From Pantoea sp. Brub (GTDB lineage Bacteria; Pseudomonadota; Gammaproteobacteria; Enterobacterales; Enterobacteriaceae), in contig VOQV01000001.1 of the NCBI GenBank assembly GCA_016642085.1, positions 62,001 to 126,000 of the forward strand: a stretch of 64,000 bases of DNA, given 5' to 3'. Positions 50,928 through 61,152 of this stretch are shown here, in pieces. Position 1 is the first letter of the stretch. Each line of letters opens with the position of its first letter. The translations under genes were made by a program, and so were the position numbers. The notes below the pieces were generated by a model, which worked only from the letters and a program-made list of their open reading frames with translations, ran no database searches and was not told the origin of the DNA.

Positions 50928-52196
50928 TTAAATTTTTATATAAGGTTTAATTAAAAATAAAAGTCTTTTTAATGCACCTTTATTTTTATATACAATATTT
51001 GATAAATTATTACCATAATAAAGACGATAAGATTTATTATTTAACAAATAACTGATCTCTTCTCTTAATGAAATTTCATTATTAATAATTATAAAACCTT
51101 TTGATTGTTTGAATTTACTACAAATATCTTTAAAATTCCAAATATTAGGCCCCATTAGTATAGGAATACCATATACTGCTGCTTCTAAAGGGTTGTGTCC
51201 TCCATGTTTAGCTAATGTTCCACCAATAAAAGCTAAATCAGCAATACCGTATAATAATCTTAATTCTCCTACAGAATCTATAATAATTACCTCTGTAGAT
51301 ATAGAAGCATTATCTCCACTGCTTCGTAAAATAAAATGAAATTTGTATTTTTTTGTTAATTTGGCAACTGTGCTAAATCTATCTGGATTGCGTGGCGCTA
51401 AAATTAACAATAAATTTGGAAAATCCTGTAATAAAGCACGATGTGTATTTAATATAACTGTTTCTTCACCTTCATGAGTGCTACTAGCAATCCATACTGG
51501 ACGATTCATCGCCCAATTTCTACGTAATATTAAAGCAGAATATAATAATTTAGAATTAATAGAAATTTCAAATTTTAAGTTACCTATAATATATAATTGA
51601 GAATTTGTAGCACCTAATGCAAAAAAATTTTTTCTATCTTCAACACTTTGGGTAGCAATTAAATTTATTTTTTGTATGCTTTCATACATAAATTTGCTAA
51701 TCATTTTATAATTTTTAACAGATTTATTAGAAAGACGTGCATTAGCAATTATTTGTGGAATAGAACGTTTGTTAAGAATATTGATTATATTTGGCCATAA
51801 TTCAGTTTCCATAATAATTACTAAACGTGGTGTTAATGTATTTAAAAATCTATTTATAGCAATGGGTAAATCGTATGGTAAATATACATGGTATATTTTT
51901 TTTTTATTAAAATATTTATTAAATATTTCTGAACTACTTGGAGTCATAGTTGTGATAGTTATTGGTAATAATGGATAAATATTTTTTAAAGCATAAATTA
52001 ATGGAATAGTTGTTAATATTTCTCCAACTGAAACAGCATGAATAATAATTCCATTTGGCTTAACTTTACCAATACAATAACCATAACGTTCTAATATACG
52101 CTTACGATAATTTGGTTCTTTATAACTTTTAAACAATAAGCGTAATAAGATGAACGGTTGAATTACATACATTAAAAAAGTATATAGAGTTATCAT
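50928..52196 (-). CDS. waaA: Kdo transferase (3-deoxy-D-manno-octulosonic acid transferase)
   Basis: Adds Kdo residues from CMP-Kdo to lipid IVA, the essential step linking lipid A to core. 422 residues (E. coli 425). N-terminal membrane anchor (residues 1-20), then HAVSVGEILTTIPLI, LVIIMETELWPN and the GT-B C-terminal GGTLAKHGGHNPLEAAVYGIPILMGP. First gene of the waaA-waaE-coaD run. Confidence 0.97.
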   Translation of the reverse strand: MITLYTFLMYVIQPFILLRLLFKSYKEPNYRKRILERYGYCIGKVKPNGIIIHAVSVGEILTTIPLIYALKNIYPLLPITITTMTPSSSEIFNKYFNKKKIYHVYLPYDLPIAINRFLNTLTPRLVIIMETELWPNIINILNKRSIPQIIANARLSNKSVKNYKMISKFMYESIQKINLIATQSVEDRKNFFALGATNSQLYIIGNLKFEISINSKLLYSALILRRNWAMNRPVWIASSTHEGEETVILNTHRALLQDFPNLLLILAPRNPDRFSTVAKLTKKYKFHFILRSSGDNASISTEVIIIDSVGELRLLYGIADLAFIGGTLAKHGGHNPLEAAVYGIPILMGPNIWNFKDICSKFKQSKGFIIINNEISLREEISYLLNNKSYRLYYGNNLSNIVYKNKGALKRLLFLIKPYIKI

Positions 52197-52389
52197 TGTT
52201 ATTTATTTTATATTAATTTTTTTATTATTACTAATATAGTTGGTAGAACTAATGCTTTATTTAATGATTTTGTAATTTGCAACAGTTTGTAATATTATTT
52301 TAAATAACTATTTATTGAATATTCTTGCTATATGAATTTAAATATATATTAATAATTACTTCTAGTATATTTTAAAGTTCTACAATAAA

Positions 52390-53376
52390 TTATTTAATAT
52401 TATTGCATTCTATGATTTCTAACAATTTATTTGCTACAACTTTATAAGAAAGATAATTTAGGTTATAATTTGGAGAAATTAATGAATATTGATTTTTGCC
52501 ATATCTACCTATTAAAGCTGGATTGCTTGGACCATATAGTGTGATATTCGGTTTGTTAAGTGCAGCTGCTAAATGACTCAGACCAGTATCTACAGAAACT
52601 ATTGCAAATGCATCATTTAAATATTTAGCTAATGTTTCTATATTTAATTTTGGTAATATATCAACATGATCGAAATTTTTAGCTAAACGTTTAGCTCTTT
52701 GATATTCATGTTTGAGTTTCCATGGTAATTTTATCCTTAGTCCAGATTTTTCAAGAAATTGAATTAGTTGTTTCCAATGTTCTTCTGGCCATTGTTTTTT
52801 AAAACACGTACTTGAATGCAAAAATATCAAATATTTATATTCATATTTTGGTGAATATTCAATGTTTTTTAAATATTTATCAATATTATAATTACCTACT
52901 GTTTTTGGTTTTAAATAACCAAGACTTTTAGCAAATAATTCTCGTATTCTTTCAATTGCATGTTGTTTTTTACTTATTCTATGACGTTTATCATACCACC
53001 AACTAGCAAAACATTCACGAGCACTATATACATCATATCCATGCTTAATGCCATTAGAATATTGTGTAATAAACATTGCACTTTTAATTAATCCTTGAGC
53101 ATCTATTACCGCATCATATGTACGTGATTGTAATAATGTTTTACATAATAAACGTTCTTGTTTTATCTGAGCATTAAACCAATGATTTTTCCAACGTCTT
53201 ATACTAACCGTAATAATGTTATTAACTGCAATATGCCAACGAGGAATTTCAGCAAAATCTTCTTCTATAACCCAATCAAAACGTATATTTGGAAAATAAT
53301 ACATAGCATCAGTTAATGCTGGAAAACAATGTATTATATCTCCCATTGAAGAAAGTTTAACAATTAAGACACGCAT
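52390..53376 (-). CDS. waaC: LPS heptosyltransferase I
   Basis: Adds the first L,D-heptose to Kdo. 328 residues (E. coli 319), GT9 family. N-terminal VLIVKLSSMGDIIHCFPAL and the ADP-heptose-binding C-terminal segment VSVDTGLSHLAAALNKPNITLYGPSNP are diagnostic; DAVIDAQGLIKSA lies between. Its first 13 bases overlap the end of waaF, so the two are coupled. Confidence 0.96.
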   Translation of the reverse strand: MRVLIVKLSSMGDIIHCFPALTDAMYYFPNIRFDWVIEEDFAEIPRWHIAVNNIITVSIRRWKNHWFNAQIKQERLLCKTLLQSRTYDAVIDAQGLIKSAMFITQYSNGIKHGYDVYSARECFASWWYDKRHRISKKQHAIERIRELFAKSLGYLKPKTVGNYNIDKYLKNIEYSPKYEYKYLIFLHSSTCFKKQWPEEHWKQLIQFLEKSGLRIKLPWKLKHEYQRAKRLAKNFDHVDILPKLNIETLAKYLNDAFAIVSVDTGLSHLAAALNKPNITLYGPSNPALIGRYGKNQYSLISPNYNLNYLSYKVVANKLLEIIECNNIK

Positions 53377-54425
53377 GATATTTTTTTTGTATTTGTAAAT
53401 ATTTTTATAATTTCTTGATATACTGATAATGGTTTAATATTAATTAAACTTTGGTGATAGTCGTTTTTATTATGTTTAAAATTTATTTTAGATTTATTAG
53501 TACATATACCTTGCATAATTTTTGCTTTTTTTGATAAAGGAGGCGTATGCTTAGGATTACTAGGACCATATAATGCAATTAGTGGACGATTTAACGATGC
53601 TGCTATATGCATTAGACCAGAATCATTACTTATTATAATACAACATTTTGATAATAACAAAACAACTTGTTCAATACTGGTTTTACCTGCTAAATTATAG
53701 CAATATATTTGATGAGTTGATATTATGCTTGAACGGATATTATTGCCAATTTCATAATCTTTTGCAGAACCTAATAAAATAATTTGAAATTCATCAGAAA
53801 TTAATTTTTGAGCTAATTCTGCATAATAATAATGAGGCCATCTTTTTATTAAACCAGATTCTGAACCAGGACAAAATCCAATTATAGGACGTTGTTTAAA
53901 TAAATTAAATTGATCTATAATATTATTTACTCTATTTTTTGCAACATGCAATTGAGGTAACAGTAAAGGTTTTGGTATTTTACTAGCTGAATCAATTACT
54001 TTGTTATAAGCTAACGCAATATAACGCTCAACCATTAAAGGAAATTTTTTTTTATTCAATATTCTATAATCATTAAGTAAACCATAACGCATTTCTCCTA
54101 ACCAGCCAATACGATGTTTTATGCCAGCAAAAAATGGTATCATCGCAGATTTAAAAGAGTTAGGTAAAATATAAGCTCGATCATAATTTTGTATAGTTAA
54201 TTTTTTGCTAAAAATAAAACGTTCTCTAATTTTTAACTCCCCATGATTAAATGGTAGTTCTAAGACTTGATCTATTTCTCTCATTAAATATAATAAAGAC
54301 ATAGACCATTTTGGAGCTACAACATGTATTACAGAATTAGTATATTGCAATTTAATAGTACGATACAAACCTTGTGACATCATCATATCACCAATCCAAG
54401 ATGGAGCAATTATTACAACTTTCAT
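53364..54425 (-). CDS. waaF: LPS heptosyltransferase II
   Basis: Adds the second heptose to the inner core. 353 residues (E. coli 348), GT9 family. PSWIGDMMMSQGLYRTI at the N-terminus, RAYILPNSFKSAMIPFFAGIKHRIGW, then SNDSGLMHIAASLNRPLIALYGPSNPKHTPPL. Between hldD (14 bases upstream) and waaC (overlapping), the hldD-waaF-waaC operon order of E. coli. Confidence 0.97.
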   Translation of the reverse strand: MKVVIIAPSWIGDMMMSQGLYRTIKLQYTNSVIHVVAPKWSMSLLYLMREIDQVLELPFNHGELKIRERFIFSKKLTIQNYDRAYILPNSFKSAMIPFFAGIKHRIGWLGEMRYGLLNDYRILNKKKFPLMVERYIALAYNKVIDSASKIPKPLLLPQLHVAKNRVNNIIDQFNLFKQRPIIGFCPGSESGLIKRWPHYYYAELAQKLISDEFQIILLGSAKDYEIGNNIRSSIISTHQIYCYNLAGKTSIEQVVLLLSKCCIIISNDSGLMHIAASLNRPLIALYGPSNPKHTPPLSKKAKIMQGICTNKSKINFKHNKNDYHQSLINIKPLSVYQEIIKIFTNTKKISCVS

Positions 54426-54439
54426 TTTGAATATTTTTA

Positions 54440-55378
54440 TTATAATCTATTATTTATCCAATTAATATATTTAGTAATACCTTGATTGATATTTATAAAT
54501 GGTTTATTATACCCTATTTTTTTGAGATTATTGAGATTAGCTTGAGTATAATACTGATAATATCCTTCTAATTGCTTGGGAAATGGAATGTATTCTATTG
54601 TACCTTTGTTATAATGTTCAATTATAACATTTGCTAATGTTACTAATGATTCAGAACAACCAGTTCCACAATTATAAATACCAAAAATATTATTCTCTAA
54701 ACACCAAATATTTAATGCTACAACATCATTAACATAAATAAAATCACGCTTAAAGTTCTCACTTCCTTGAAATAATTTTAAATTTTGATTATTTATGCTA
54801 TCGTTTATTAATTTCAAGACTAAACTAGCCATATTTTTTTTATGATTTTCATATGGACCATATACGTTAAAATAACGCAATCCACATATAGGTGAAGTAG
54901 CTTTTGGTAATAATTGACGAACATAATTATCAAAAAGCATCTTAGAATAGGCATAAAGATTTACAGGTTTTTCATATTGACGATCTTCAATAAAATTTGA
55001 ATCTCTTATGCCATAAACAGATGCAGACGAAGCATATACAAATGGAATTTTCTGTTTTAGGCAAAAATTTAAAAGTTCTTTAGAATATTGGTAATTATTA
55101 TTTATAATATATTTTCCATTCCATTCTGTAGTATCACTACACGCTCCTTCATGAAATACAGCATCAATTATTCCTAAATTTAAATTAGTATTTAATATGA
55201 ATTTATGAAGAAAGTATTCTTTATCAATAAAATCATAAAAATTAAGATCAACTAAATTTTTAAATTTAATACTATTTTTTAAATCATCTACTAATAGAAT
55301 ATTAGTTTCACCAAGATTATTTAATTTTTTTATTAAATTACTACCGATAAATCCTGCTCCACCAGTTACAATAATCAT
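54440..55378 (-). CDS. hldD: ADP-L-glycero-D-manno-heptose 6-epimerase
   Basis: Produces the ADP-L,D-heptose used by WaaC and WaaF. 312 residues (E. coli 310), extended SDR family. The NADP motif is TGGAGFIGSN (residues 5-14); the catalytic Tyr-Lys pair lies in YAYSKMLFD; RYFNVYGPYE follows. First gene of the heptose operon; a 20-bp perfect inverted repeat lies about 130 bases upstream. Confidence 0.98.
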   Translation of the reverse strand: MIIVTGGAGFIGSNLIKKLNNLGETNILLVDDLKNSIKFKNLVDLNFYDFIDKEYFLHKFILNTNLNLGIIDAVFHEGACSDTTEWNGKYIINNNYQYSKELLNFCLKQKIPFVYASSASVYGIRDSNFIEDRQYEKPVNLYAYSKMLFDNYVRQLLPKATSPICGLRYFNVYGPYENHKKNMASLVLKLINDSINNQNLKLFQGSENFKRDFIYVNDVVALNIWCLENNIFGIYNCGTGCSESLVTLANVIIEHYNKGTIEYIPFPKQLEGYYQYYTQANLNNLKKIGYNKPFININQGITKYINWINNRL

Positions 55379-55806
55379 ATAATTATCTTATATTAAATTT
55401 CAAGGGAATATAAATAACATATTCATAAAATATGTTTATACATAAATATCATAAATGATATGAATTTACATTTTTTTGAAAATAAAAAATTATATAATAA
55501 ATTAAATAAACAATTTTTAATGATTACATAATCATTAAAAATTGTTTAAAATAAATAATATCAACATATACTTTATAAATTACGTATCCGTTTCATCACA
55601 ATGGATAAATATTCATGCAATAAATAATATTTTTTATATTAATAAGTTTATCTAATAAATATAATACATCTGATGTAAAGTAGCAATGTACTAAAATGAT
55701 AATTTATTGATTTTTATTATTTGTAATATTTATTATAAATAATATCTATTATTCAATAATTTATAAACAATATTTTTATATATTTTATTGTGGAGAATAA
55801 TGATCG
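55379..55806. other. Divergent spacer between hldD and yibN
   Basis: 428 bases with no gene. kbl, tdh, envC and gpmM, which lie in this interval in E. coli, are absent. Dominated by the long inverted repeat at 55507-55548. Confidence 0.65.
55507..55548. repeat. Perfect 20-bp inverted repeat with 2-base centre
   Basis: Left arm 55507-55526 (TAAACAATTTTTAATGATTA) pairs base for base with 55529-55548 around the centre CA. This is the longest perfect inverted repeat I found. It lies between two diverging genes, where no transcript is expected to end, so a simple terminator role is unlikely on present annotation. Candidates are an operator, a cruciform-forming site, or the terminator of an unrecognised small transcript. 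Confidence 0.85.
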
Positions 55807-56241
55807 ATGCAAGAAATCATTGATTTTATTAGCAATCATCTTATTATAAGCTCAATATGGTTATTTTTATTAATATCATTGCTAGTAATTAGCATTAATA
55901 AATCATTTTCTAAAATCAAAATTATTGAGTGTAATGAAGTCATTGAACTCATGAATAAACAAGATGCAATTATAATAGATTTACGTCCATATCAAGAATA
56001 TTGTAAAGGACACATTTTAGGTTCTATAAATTTAGTTATAGACGATATCAAGAAAAAAAACTTTAATATATTAGAAAAATATAAAATAAAACCTGTGATC
56101 TTAATATGTACAAATGCACAAAATGCATTTTCTATATCAAGTTATTTTACCAAAAATAACTTTAATAAAGTATATGCACTCAAAGATGGTATTGCAAATT
56201 GGAATAACAAACACTTGCCATTAATTATTGATAAAAAATAA
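55807..56241 (+). CDS. yibN: YibN, membrane-anchored rhodanese-like protein
   Basis: 144 residues (E. coli 143). One N-terminal transmembrane segment at about residues 12-30 (SIWLFLLISLLVISI), then a rhodanese domain with DAIIIDLRPYQEYCKGHILGSINL. The active-site loop reads ICTNAQNAFS, so a cysteine is near the usual position but the loop is not a standard CxxGxR. Function is uncertain; E. coli YibN has been linked to SecYEG-dependent membrane protein insertion. grxC follows after 15 bases. Confidence 0.93.
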   Translation: MQEIIDFISNHLIISSIWLFLLISLLVISINKSFSKIKIIECNEVIELMNKQDAIIIDLRPYQEYCKGHILGSINLVIDDIKKKNFNILEKYKIKPVILICTNAQNAFSISSYFTKNNFNKVYALKDGIANWNNKHLPLIIDKK

Positions 56242-56256
56242 ATTTAGGAATAACAT

Positions 56257-56505
56257 GTGATCAATATTGAAATTTATACTAAACAAAATTGTCCATTTTG
56301 CCAACAAGCAAAACATAAATTCATTCAAAAAGGCTTAATTTTCCATGAAATTGCTATAGATAATAATGTCAATGAACGAGAAAAAATGATAAAACGAAGT
56401 GGTAGAATTACTGTACCACAAATATTTATTAATAATAAATATATAGGAGGATATGATGATTTATTGAAATTAGATATATGTAATGGTTTAGATCAATTAA
56501 CATAA
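56257..56505 (+). CDS. grxC: Glutaredoxin 3
   Basis: GSH-dependent disulfide reductase, 82 residues (E. coli 83). Active site CPFC at residues 12-15; TVPQIFINNKYIGGYDDL is the GSH-binding part. The start is GTG, with AGGA 7 bases upstream. An ATG two bases earlier (56255) is directly followed by TGA, so it cannot encode the protein and forms a minimal start-stop. secB, next in E. coli, is missing. Confidence 0.96.
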   Translation: MINIEIYTKQNCPFCQQAKHKFIQKGLIFHEIAIDNNVNEREKMIKRSGRITVPQIFINNKYIGGYDDLLKLDICNGLDQLT

Positions 56506-56837
56506 CAATAAAAATTATATGCTTATAATAATTTTTATTTCAAAAAAGAATTAAAATATTTATCATATAAGATATAAATAGAGTGATTGTTATTAATAAC
56601 TTGTTAAATGATATATTTTTATCTGAATTTAAAATGCTAAATTAATTGTAACATTTTAAACATAATTTAACATACTTATTAGAAAAAAATATTTATTTTA
56701 TATTAATTATAAATATAAAATGTTTAATCAATATATTATTATATATTGTACTAAGTTAACCTAAAATTGTACTTAGATTTTTTTTTACACATAAAATATA
56801 TATAAAAAACTACCCATAAAAATAATTAGGATTTTTA
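56506..56837. other. Gene-free spacer where secB would lie
   Basis: 332 bases between grxC and gpsA. In E. coli the chaperone gene secB fills this interval. No frame here resembles SecB and I see no structure beyond AT-rich runs. Confidence 0.6.
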
Positions 56838-57857
56838 ATGAAGATTAAATCTTCAATTAGTATTATAGGAGCTGGATCCTATGGTACTGCTTTAGCAATT
56901 ACATTAGCTCGTAATGGTAGTTTTGTATTGTTATGGGGACATAATTCAAATTATTTAGCAAAAATGCAATATGAAAGGTGTAATTTTAATTATTTACCTG
57001 GCATTCATTTTCCAGATAATCTTTTCATTGAATCTAATTTGTCTAAGGTTATAAAATCTAACCGTGATATATTAATAGCTGTGCCGAGTAATGTTTTTAG
57101 TGATGTACTAAAACAAATTAAGCCGCATCTTCGTACTGATTCACGTATAATTTTAGGAACAAAAGGATTAGAAAAAAACACTGGTCGTTTATTACAATAT
57201 GTTGTTCATGAAATATTAGGTATAACAATACCTTTAGCTGTAATTTCTGGTCCCTCTTTTGCTATAGAATTAGCTAAAGGATTACCAACAGTAGTTTCTT
57301 TGGCTGCAACAAATACAGAATTTGCAAAAGAACTGAAACATAAACTGCACTGTGATAAAACTTTTATAGTTTGTATTAATAGTGATTTAATTGGTTTACA
57401 GTTAGGCGGTGCTTTAAAAAATATAATTGCTATTGCTGTTGGTATTTCAGATGGTATTGGTTTCGGAGCTAATGCTAGAACAGCATTAATTACTCGTGGA
57501 TTAAATGAAATTATTAAATTAGGTACTGCATTAGGAGCACGTTCTACTACTTTTATGGATATAGCCGGATTAGGTGATTTGTTATTGACTTGTACTGATA
57601 ATAAATCTCGCAACCGTCGTTTTGGTATTATGTTAGGAAAAGGAAATAATATCAACTATGCAAAAAAAAATATTGGACAAGTGGTAGAAGGATATGAAAT
57701 TATAAAAGAGGCACGCATATTATCTATACGCACTAGTATAAATATGCCAATTATTCAAGAAGTTCATAATGTATTATATTGTGCAAAATCTGTACAAGAA
57801 GCAGCAACAAGTTTATTAACTTGTCAAACATGCAAAACAAAAATTATTAGTAAATAA
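56838..57857 (+). CDS. gpsA: Glycerol-3-phosphate dehydrogenase (NAD(P)+)
   Basis: Reduces dihydroxyacetone phosphate to sn-glycerol 3-phosphate for phospholipid synthesis. 339 residues, the E. coli length. NAD motif [34 protein letters not shown]-terminal catalytic-domain stretch [25 protein letters not shown] with the active-site lysine. cysE follows after 41 bases, as in E. coli. Confidence 0.98.
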   Translation: MKIKSSISIIGAGSYGTALAITLARNGSFVLLWGHNSNYLAKMQYERCNFNYLPGIHFPDNLFIESNLSKVIKSNRDILIAVPSNVFSDVLKQIKPHLRTDSRIILGTKGLEKNTGRLLQYVVHEILGITIPLAVISGPSFAIELAKGLPTVVSLAATNTEFAKELKHKLHCDKTFIVCINSDLIGLQLGGALKNIIAIAVGISDGIGFGANARTALITRGLNEIIKLGTALGARSTTFMDIAGLGDLLLTCTDNKSRNRRFGIMLGKGNNINYAKKNIGQVVEGYEIIKEARILSIRTSINMPIIQEVHNVLYCAKSVQEAATSLLTCQTCKTKIISK

Positions 57858-57898
57858 ATAATTAAAAAAAATAATATTACAAAATAGGATTTATAATA

Positions 57899-58726
57899 GT
57901 GCTATTTAATGATAAAATTCAACTTTTTTGGAATAAAATTAGAAAAGAAGCTTTTTTATTAAGTAATAGAGAGCCAATATTATCTCATTTTTATTATTTA
58001 ACATTATTAAAACATGATAGTTTAAGCAGTGCGCAAAGTTATATCTTAGCAAATAAATTAGCTAGTTCAGAAATGTCAGCAAATTCTATTAATGAAATAA
58101 TAAAAGGAATTTATAAACAAAATTTATCTATTATTTATTCTGCTATTCATGACATTGAAGCGATACATTATCGTGATCCAACAGTAAACCAGTATTCTAC
58201 ACCACTACTATATTTTAAAGGTTTTCATGCATTACAAGCATATCGTATTAGTCATTGGTTATGGCATAACGATCGTCATGAATTAGCAATATTTTTACAA
58301 AATCAAATTTCAATTTCTTTTTCTGTAGATATACATCCTTCAGCTACAATTGGTGATGGCATTATGTTGGATCATGCAACAGGTATTGTAATAGGTGAAA
58401 CAGCAGTTGTTGAAAATAATGTATCTATTTTACAATCAGTTACTTTGGGAGGAACTGGTAAAGTAACTGGAGATAGACATCCAAAAATTCGTGAAGGTGT
58501 TATGATAGGAGCCGGAGCTAAAATTCTTGGAAATATTGAAGTAGGAAAAGGTGCTAAAATTGGAGCCGGTGCCGTAGTATTAAATTCTATTCCATCATAT
58601 ACTACTGCTGCAGGTATACCTGCACGTATTGTAAGTCAATTGGGAAATAATAACAATAAACCATCAATAGAAATCAATCAATACTTTAATGAAACATCAG
58701 TTTTTCAATTTGGAGATGGCATTTAA
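57899..58726 (+). CDS. cysE: Serine O-acetyltransferase
   Basis: Acetylates serine to O-acetylserine, the carbon precursor of cysteine. 275 residues (E. coli 273), starting from GTG. N-terminal helical domain, then a left-handed beta-helix of hexapeptide repeats (IGDGIMLDHATGIVIGETAVVENN) with the catalytic His in DRHPKIREGVMIGAG. The C-terminal tail ends in FQFGDGI, keeping the terminal Ile that docks into CysK. The cysteine route therefore seems intact at this step. Confidence 0.97.
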   Translation: MLFNDKIQLFWNKIRKEAFLLSNREPILSHFYYLTLLKHDSLSSAQSYILANKLASSEMSANSINEIIKGIYKQNLSIIYSAIHDIEAIHYRDPTVNQYSTPLLYFKGFHALQAYRISHWLWHNDRHELAIFLQNQISISFSVDIHPSATIGDGIMLDHATGIVIGETAVVENNVSILQSVTLGGTGKVTGDRHPKIREGVMIGAGAKILGNIEVGKGAKIGAGAVVLNSIPSYTTAAGIPARIVSQLGNNNNKPSIEINQYFNETSVFQFGDGI

Positions 58727-59079
58727 TACATTTCATATCTTAATATAAAATTACTATTTGTTAAATATGTTTAACTATGTATATATTATATACAAATAAT
58801 AATTAAGAACATAATTTTTACATAATCGCAACAATATATAAATAATAACTATTATCTTAATCAGATTAAAATAAATATATAATTATCTATAATAGATAAT
58901 TATATGTATTAAAAAGATCAAATATATCAATATGAATAAAATAGTTAAAATATATAATTTAAGTTAAATTCTTTTTCAAAAATCTTATTGTATTTTTGAT
59001 TACATGATTTATTTAAATAAATCAGTTTGTATTAGAAATTAATTGTTGTTTTTCTTTATTACAGAATTCGGAGTCTAAT
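58727..59079. other. Gene-free spacer between cysE and fieF
   Basis: 353 bases. A 13-bp perfect inverted repeat with loop TAA lies at 58877-58905 (arm ATATAATTATCTA). It has no T-run and is entirely AT-biased; it may end the gpsA-cysE transcript. In E. coli this is a long distance in the chromosome (cysE and fieF are not neighbours), so a rearrangement or large deletion joins here. Confidence 0.55.
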
Positions 59080-59961
59080 ATGCAACCGTATTATTGCAAA
59101 TTAGTAAAACGTTCGGCATTAATAACTGCTATTTTTGCATTTTTTTTATTAATTGTAAAAATTTTTGCTTGGTGGTATACTGGGTCAGTCAGTTTATTAG
59201 CAACTTTAATTGATTCTACAGTAGACATAGCAACCTCTCTTATGAATTTTGTAATTATACGTTATTCATTACAACCAGCAGATTCTGAACATCCTTTTGG
59301 TCATGGTAAGGCTGAATCATTAGCAGCATTAGCACAAAGCATGTTTATATCTGGATCCTCATTTTTATTATTTCTAACTGGAATTCAATATTTTATTTCA
59401 CCTAATACATTACGTACTCCTATTATTGGAATAATAGTCACTATTTTTTCATTATGTTCAACCTTATTATTAGTAATTTTTCAAAGATGGGTTGTAAGTA
59501 AAACTGCTAGTCAGGCTATACGTGCTGATATGTTACACTATCAATTAGACATTATTATAAATTTTGCTATTTTAATTGCTTTAATATTAAGCAGTTATAA
59601 TTTTATTCATGCTGATGCAACGTTTGCATTAGGAATAGGATTATTTATATTTTGTAGCGCATTACATATGGGTTATGATGCAATTCAATCATTATTAGAT
59701 CGTGTTTTACCGGAAAAAGAAAAAGCAAAAATATTAAATATGTCTAGTACATGGCCAAATGTTCAAGGTGTACATGGTTTACGTACTCGTCAATCTGGAT
59801 CAACTAAATTTATTCAACTCCACTTAGAACTGGATGATCAGTTAACTTTAGCAAATGCACATCAGGTAACTTATAATTTAAAACAAGCTCTATTAAAAGA
59901 ATTCCCTGGATCAGATATAATGATTCATCAAGATCCTAGTTCAATTATTTATCGTAGATAA
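59080..59961 (+). CDS. fieF: Ferrous-iron and zinc efflux pump FieF (cation diffusion facilitator)
   Basis: Proton-coupled exporter of Zn2+ and Fe2+ in the inner membrane. 293 residues (E. coli 300). The transport site is intact: Asp45 and Asp49 ([11 protein letters not shown]), and His153 and Asp157 (HYQLDII). Asp68, His71 and His75 of the second site are kept ([12 protein letters not shown]). Six transmembrane segments and a cytoplasmic C-terminal domain with [24 protein letters not shown] lies upstream of the ATG. Next to pfkA as in E. coli; cpxP is absent. Confidence 0.97.
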   Translation: MQPYYCKLVKRSALITAIFAFFLLIVKIFAWWYTGSVSLLATLIDSTVDIATSLMNFVIIRYSLQPADSEHPFGHGKAESLAALAQSMFISGSSFLLFLTGIQYFISPNTLRTPIIGIIVTIFSLCSTLLLVIFQRWVVSKTASQAIRADMLHYQLDIIINFAILIALILSSYNFIHADATFALGIGLFIFCSALHMGYDAIQSLLDRVLPEKEKAKILNMSSTWPNVQGVHGLRTRQSGSTKFIQLHLELDDQLTLANAHQVTYNLKQALLKEFPGSDIMIHQDPSSIIYRR

Positions 59962-60142
59962 ATAATAATTATTTAAATAATATTAATATTTAATAATATC
60001 AAGTTCTTCTTATATTTCTTATAAAAATATATTATCTGATATCAATCAAGTTATGGTGTTAGCAATATTATAAATTAATTTTTAATAATACTGAACAATC
60101 AAAATTACTTTTTTAATTTTGAAACATTCAGGAGTAACAATG

Positions 60143-61105
60143 ATGATAAAAAAAATAGGTGTATTAACGAGCGGAGGAGATTCACCAGGCATGAATGCAG
60201 CTATTCGAGGAGTAGTTCGTTCTGCATTAAGTAAAGGTTTAGAAGTTTTTGGTATTTATGACGGATATCTAGGATTATATGAAAATAGAATGATTAATCT
60301 TGATCGTTACAGTGTATCTGATATGATTAACAGAGGTGGAACATTTTTAGGTTCTGCACGTTTTCCTAGTTTTCTTAAAAAGAATATTCGATGTGTTGCT
60401 GTTAATAATATGAAAAAATGTGGTATAAATGCATTAGTAGTTATAGGAGGTGATGGTTCTTATATAGGTGCAAAAAAAATAACTGAAATGGGTTTTCCTT
60501 GTATTGGTTTACCTGGTACTATAGATAATGACATAGCTGGAACTGATTACACTATAGGATATTTTACTGCTTTAGAAACTGTCGTTGAAGCTATTGATCG
60601 TATAAGAGATACTTCTTCTTCTCATCAACGCATTTCAATTGTTGAAGTAATGGGTAATTATTGTGGTGATCTTACTTTAGCAGCAGCTATTGCTGGAGGA
60701 TGTGAATTTATTGTATTACCTGAAATACCATATAATAAAGAAGAATTAGTTACTGAAATTAAAGCTGGTATTGCTAAAGGGAAAAAACATGCGATTGTTG
60801 CTATTACAGAAAATATTTGTAATATAGATGACCTAGCTTTTTTTATTGAACAGCAAACTAAAAGAGAAACACGTACTACTGTACTTGGGCATATTCAACG
60901 AGGTGGATCTCCATGTGCTTATGATCGTATTTTAGCTTCTCGTATGGGTAATTATGCAATTGAGTTATTAATTGATGGGTATGGAGGATATTGTGTTGGA
61001 GTAAACAATGAAAAAATGGTACATTACAATATAACAGATGCTGTTAAAAACTTACCTCGCATTTTTAAATATGATTGGTTAAACATAGCTAAACAATTAT
61101 ATTAA
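60143..61105 (+). CDS. pfkA: 6-Phosphofructokinase I
   Basis: Phosphorylates fructose 6-phosphate, the committed step of glycolysis. I choose the ATG at 60143 ([16 protein letters not shown]), giving 320 residues exactly as in E. coli, with GGAG 8 bases ahead; an adjacent ATG at 60140 and a TTG at 60119 are alternatives. ATP-binding [11 protein letters not shown] and GGDGS (residues 102-106), catalytic PGTIDND with Asp128, and the effector-site arginines' surroundings are recognisable. Convergent with tpiA. Confidence 0.98.
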   Translation: MIKKIGVLTSGGDSPGMNAAIRGVVRSALSKGLEVFGIYDGYLGLYENRMINLDRYSVSDMINRGGTFLGSARFPSFLKKNIRCVAVNNMKKCGINALVVIGGDGSYIGAKKITEMGFPCIGLPGTIDNDIAGTDYTIGYFTALETVVEAIDRIRDTSSSHQRISIVEVMGNYCGDLTLAAAIAGGCEFIVLPEIPYNKEELVTEIKAGIAKGKKHAIVAITENICNIDDLAFFIEQQTKRETRTTVLGHIQRGGSPCAYDRILASRMGNYAIELLIDGYGGYCVGVNNEKMVHYNITDAVKNLPRIFKYDWLNIAKQLY

Positions 61106-61120
61106 ATTATATGTTTCTGT

Positions 61121-61138
61121 GTATAATATATATTATAC
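61121..61138. terminator. Palindrome between convergent pfkA and tpiA
   Basis: GTATAATATATATTATAC is a perfect 18-bp palindrome, 16 bases after the pfkA stop and 15 bases from the tpiA stop. It is fully AT apart from its ends. It may act as a bidirectional terminator; there is no T-run. Confidence 0.4.
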
Positions 61139-61152
61139 TTAATTAATATAAT

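Noticed and set aside
57206..57655. 149-codon minus-strand frame inside gpsA
   Set aside because: Antisense shadow of gpsA with no recognisable family.
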